Shown: positions 63,401-64,000 of the stretch, piece by piece
Layout of the letters: each line of letters starts with the position of its first letter
Position numbering within the stretch: position 1 is the first letter of the stretch
Source of the DNA: Dipylidium caninum
Lineage: Eukaryota > Platyhelminthes > Cestoda > Cyclophyllidea > Dipylidiidae
Direction: 5' to 3'
NCBI GenBank assembly: GCA_017562135.1
Contig: QEYB01000629.1
Coordinates: 1,054,001-1,118,000, forward strand
Length of the DNA: 64,000 bases
Notes under the pieces: model-generated
Database searches by the model: none
What the model was told of the DNA's origin: nothing
Seen by the model: the letters and a program-made list of their open reading frames with translations, nothing else
Position numbers and translations under genes: made by a program

Positions 63401-64000
63401 GCCTCACCGACAGCCACCGACAGGTTTGGCGCGTCCTCAGAACGCTGGCACCACTGGGCAGCAGGGGAGTAGGCAGGCGTCAGAGCGGCCCGTCGCGGCG
63501 GGCTTCTGCCTCACTCCGCCCTCGGCCTCTCGGGCGCCATCGTTGAGTCGTCGATGCTCCACTCACCACCGCGAAGGCGGCGCCGCCGCCCACTTCAAAG
63601 GCGGGCAGACGTTGCGACCTCCATTGGAAAGAACTGTCCGGCCAGACGTGCCTCTGACTCCGCCGAGGACAGGACGAGTGTGTGGGGTTTTGTGGGGCGC
63701 TCGCCTCGTCCAGCCGGGGAGACACCGACCGCTGCCTTCTTGGGTCCGTTGCATTGCCAATCGCCGCTTGGTCGGGGCGTGGAGGCCTGTCTGGGCGGCA
63801 TCAAAGGCGATTTAGCAGTTTTTTGTCCAGACTCTGTCTGCAAGTGTGGAGCATTTTATGGCCGTGGTCGCCGCCGTCGTTGCTGTGGTGCGTCGCGCCC
63901 GAAGAACACACTTTCCCCTCTCCACCCCTTGGCTTCGCTGCTGCCTCGTCCGCCCACCGCGACGGTCCTCTGATTCGCCCTCTCCGCCGGCGCCCAGATG
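60463..64000. other. GC-rich right end, nothing recognised
   Basis: About 3.5 kb. The part around 61200-61400 and 62330-62560 is very rich in G, C and CpG, including a (GGGGC)n pentamer tract at 62431-62460. Such DNA can mark a promoter, but I see no transcription unit to attach it to. The open frames are long only because of composition. Confidence 0.45.
62431..62460. repeat. G-rich pentanucleotide tract (GGGGC)n
   Basis: About five GGGGC/GGGGT units with a 5-bp period; quadruplex-prone. Confidence 0.88.

Overview
The window looks like part of a parasitic flatworm nuclear genome, most likely a tapeworm (cestode). The evidence is split animal genes with very short introns (33, 35, 41, 66, 70 and 81 bp in one gene), a Src-type tyrosine kinase, a USP14 orthologue, and long GC-rich intergenic DNA full of simple repeats. 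I found nothing prokaryotic or viral. The exact species cannot be fixed from sequence alone.

Layout. About 0.1-1.8 kb (+) holds the 3' exons of a cytoplasmic tyrosine kinase; its start lies left of the window. 3.9-6.4 kb (-) is one long exon of an 823-841 residue protein with CABIT-like sequence and an acidic linker; it converges on the kinase gene. 6.4-10.8 kb is a divergent intergenic region. 10.85-13.99 kb (+) is a complete nine-exon USP14 deubiquitinase gene that I could splice in frame into 517 residues with all catalytic residues present. From 14.4 kb to the right edge (about 49.6 kb) I recognise no protein-coding gene. This stretch holds microsatellites, pentanucleotide tracts and three pairs of long inverted repeats: 15.7 with 30.7 kb, 32.6 with 38.7 kb, and 58.4 with 60.5 kb.

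The kinase and the CABIT-like protein could both belong to growth-factor or tyrosine-kinase signalling, and USP14 acts at the proteasome. Nothing in the sequence shows that they are functionally linked; eukaryotic neighbours need not be.

The most unusual signals are: a kinase with HND in place of HRD and a degenerate glycine loop; a near-identical 1.49-kb inverted repeat around a 3.1-kb spacer; the fact that every long repeat pair I detected is inverted; a local cluster of ATCGAT motifs at 41.3-45.4 kb with a strong hairpin beside it; and a tRNA-like hairpin followed by T6 at 20.5 kb. I did not find a convincing new multi-gene system.
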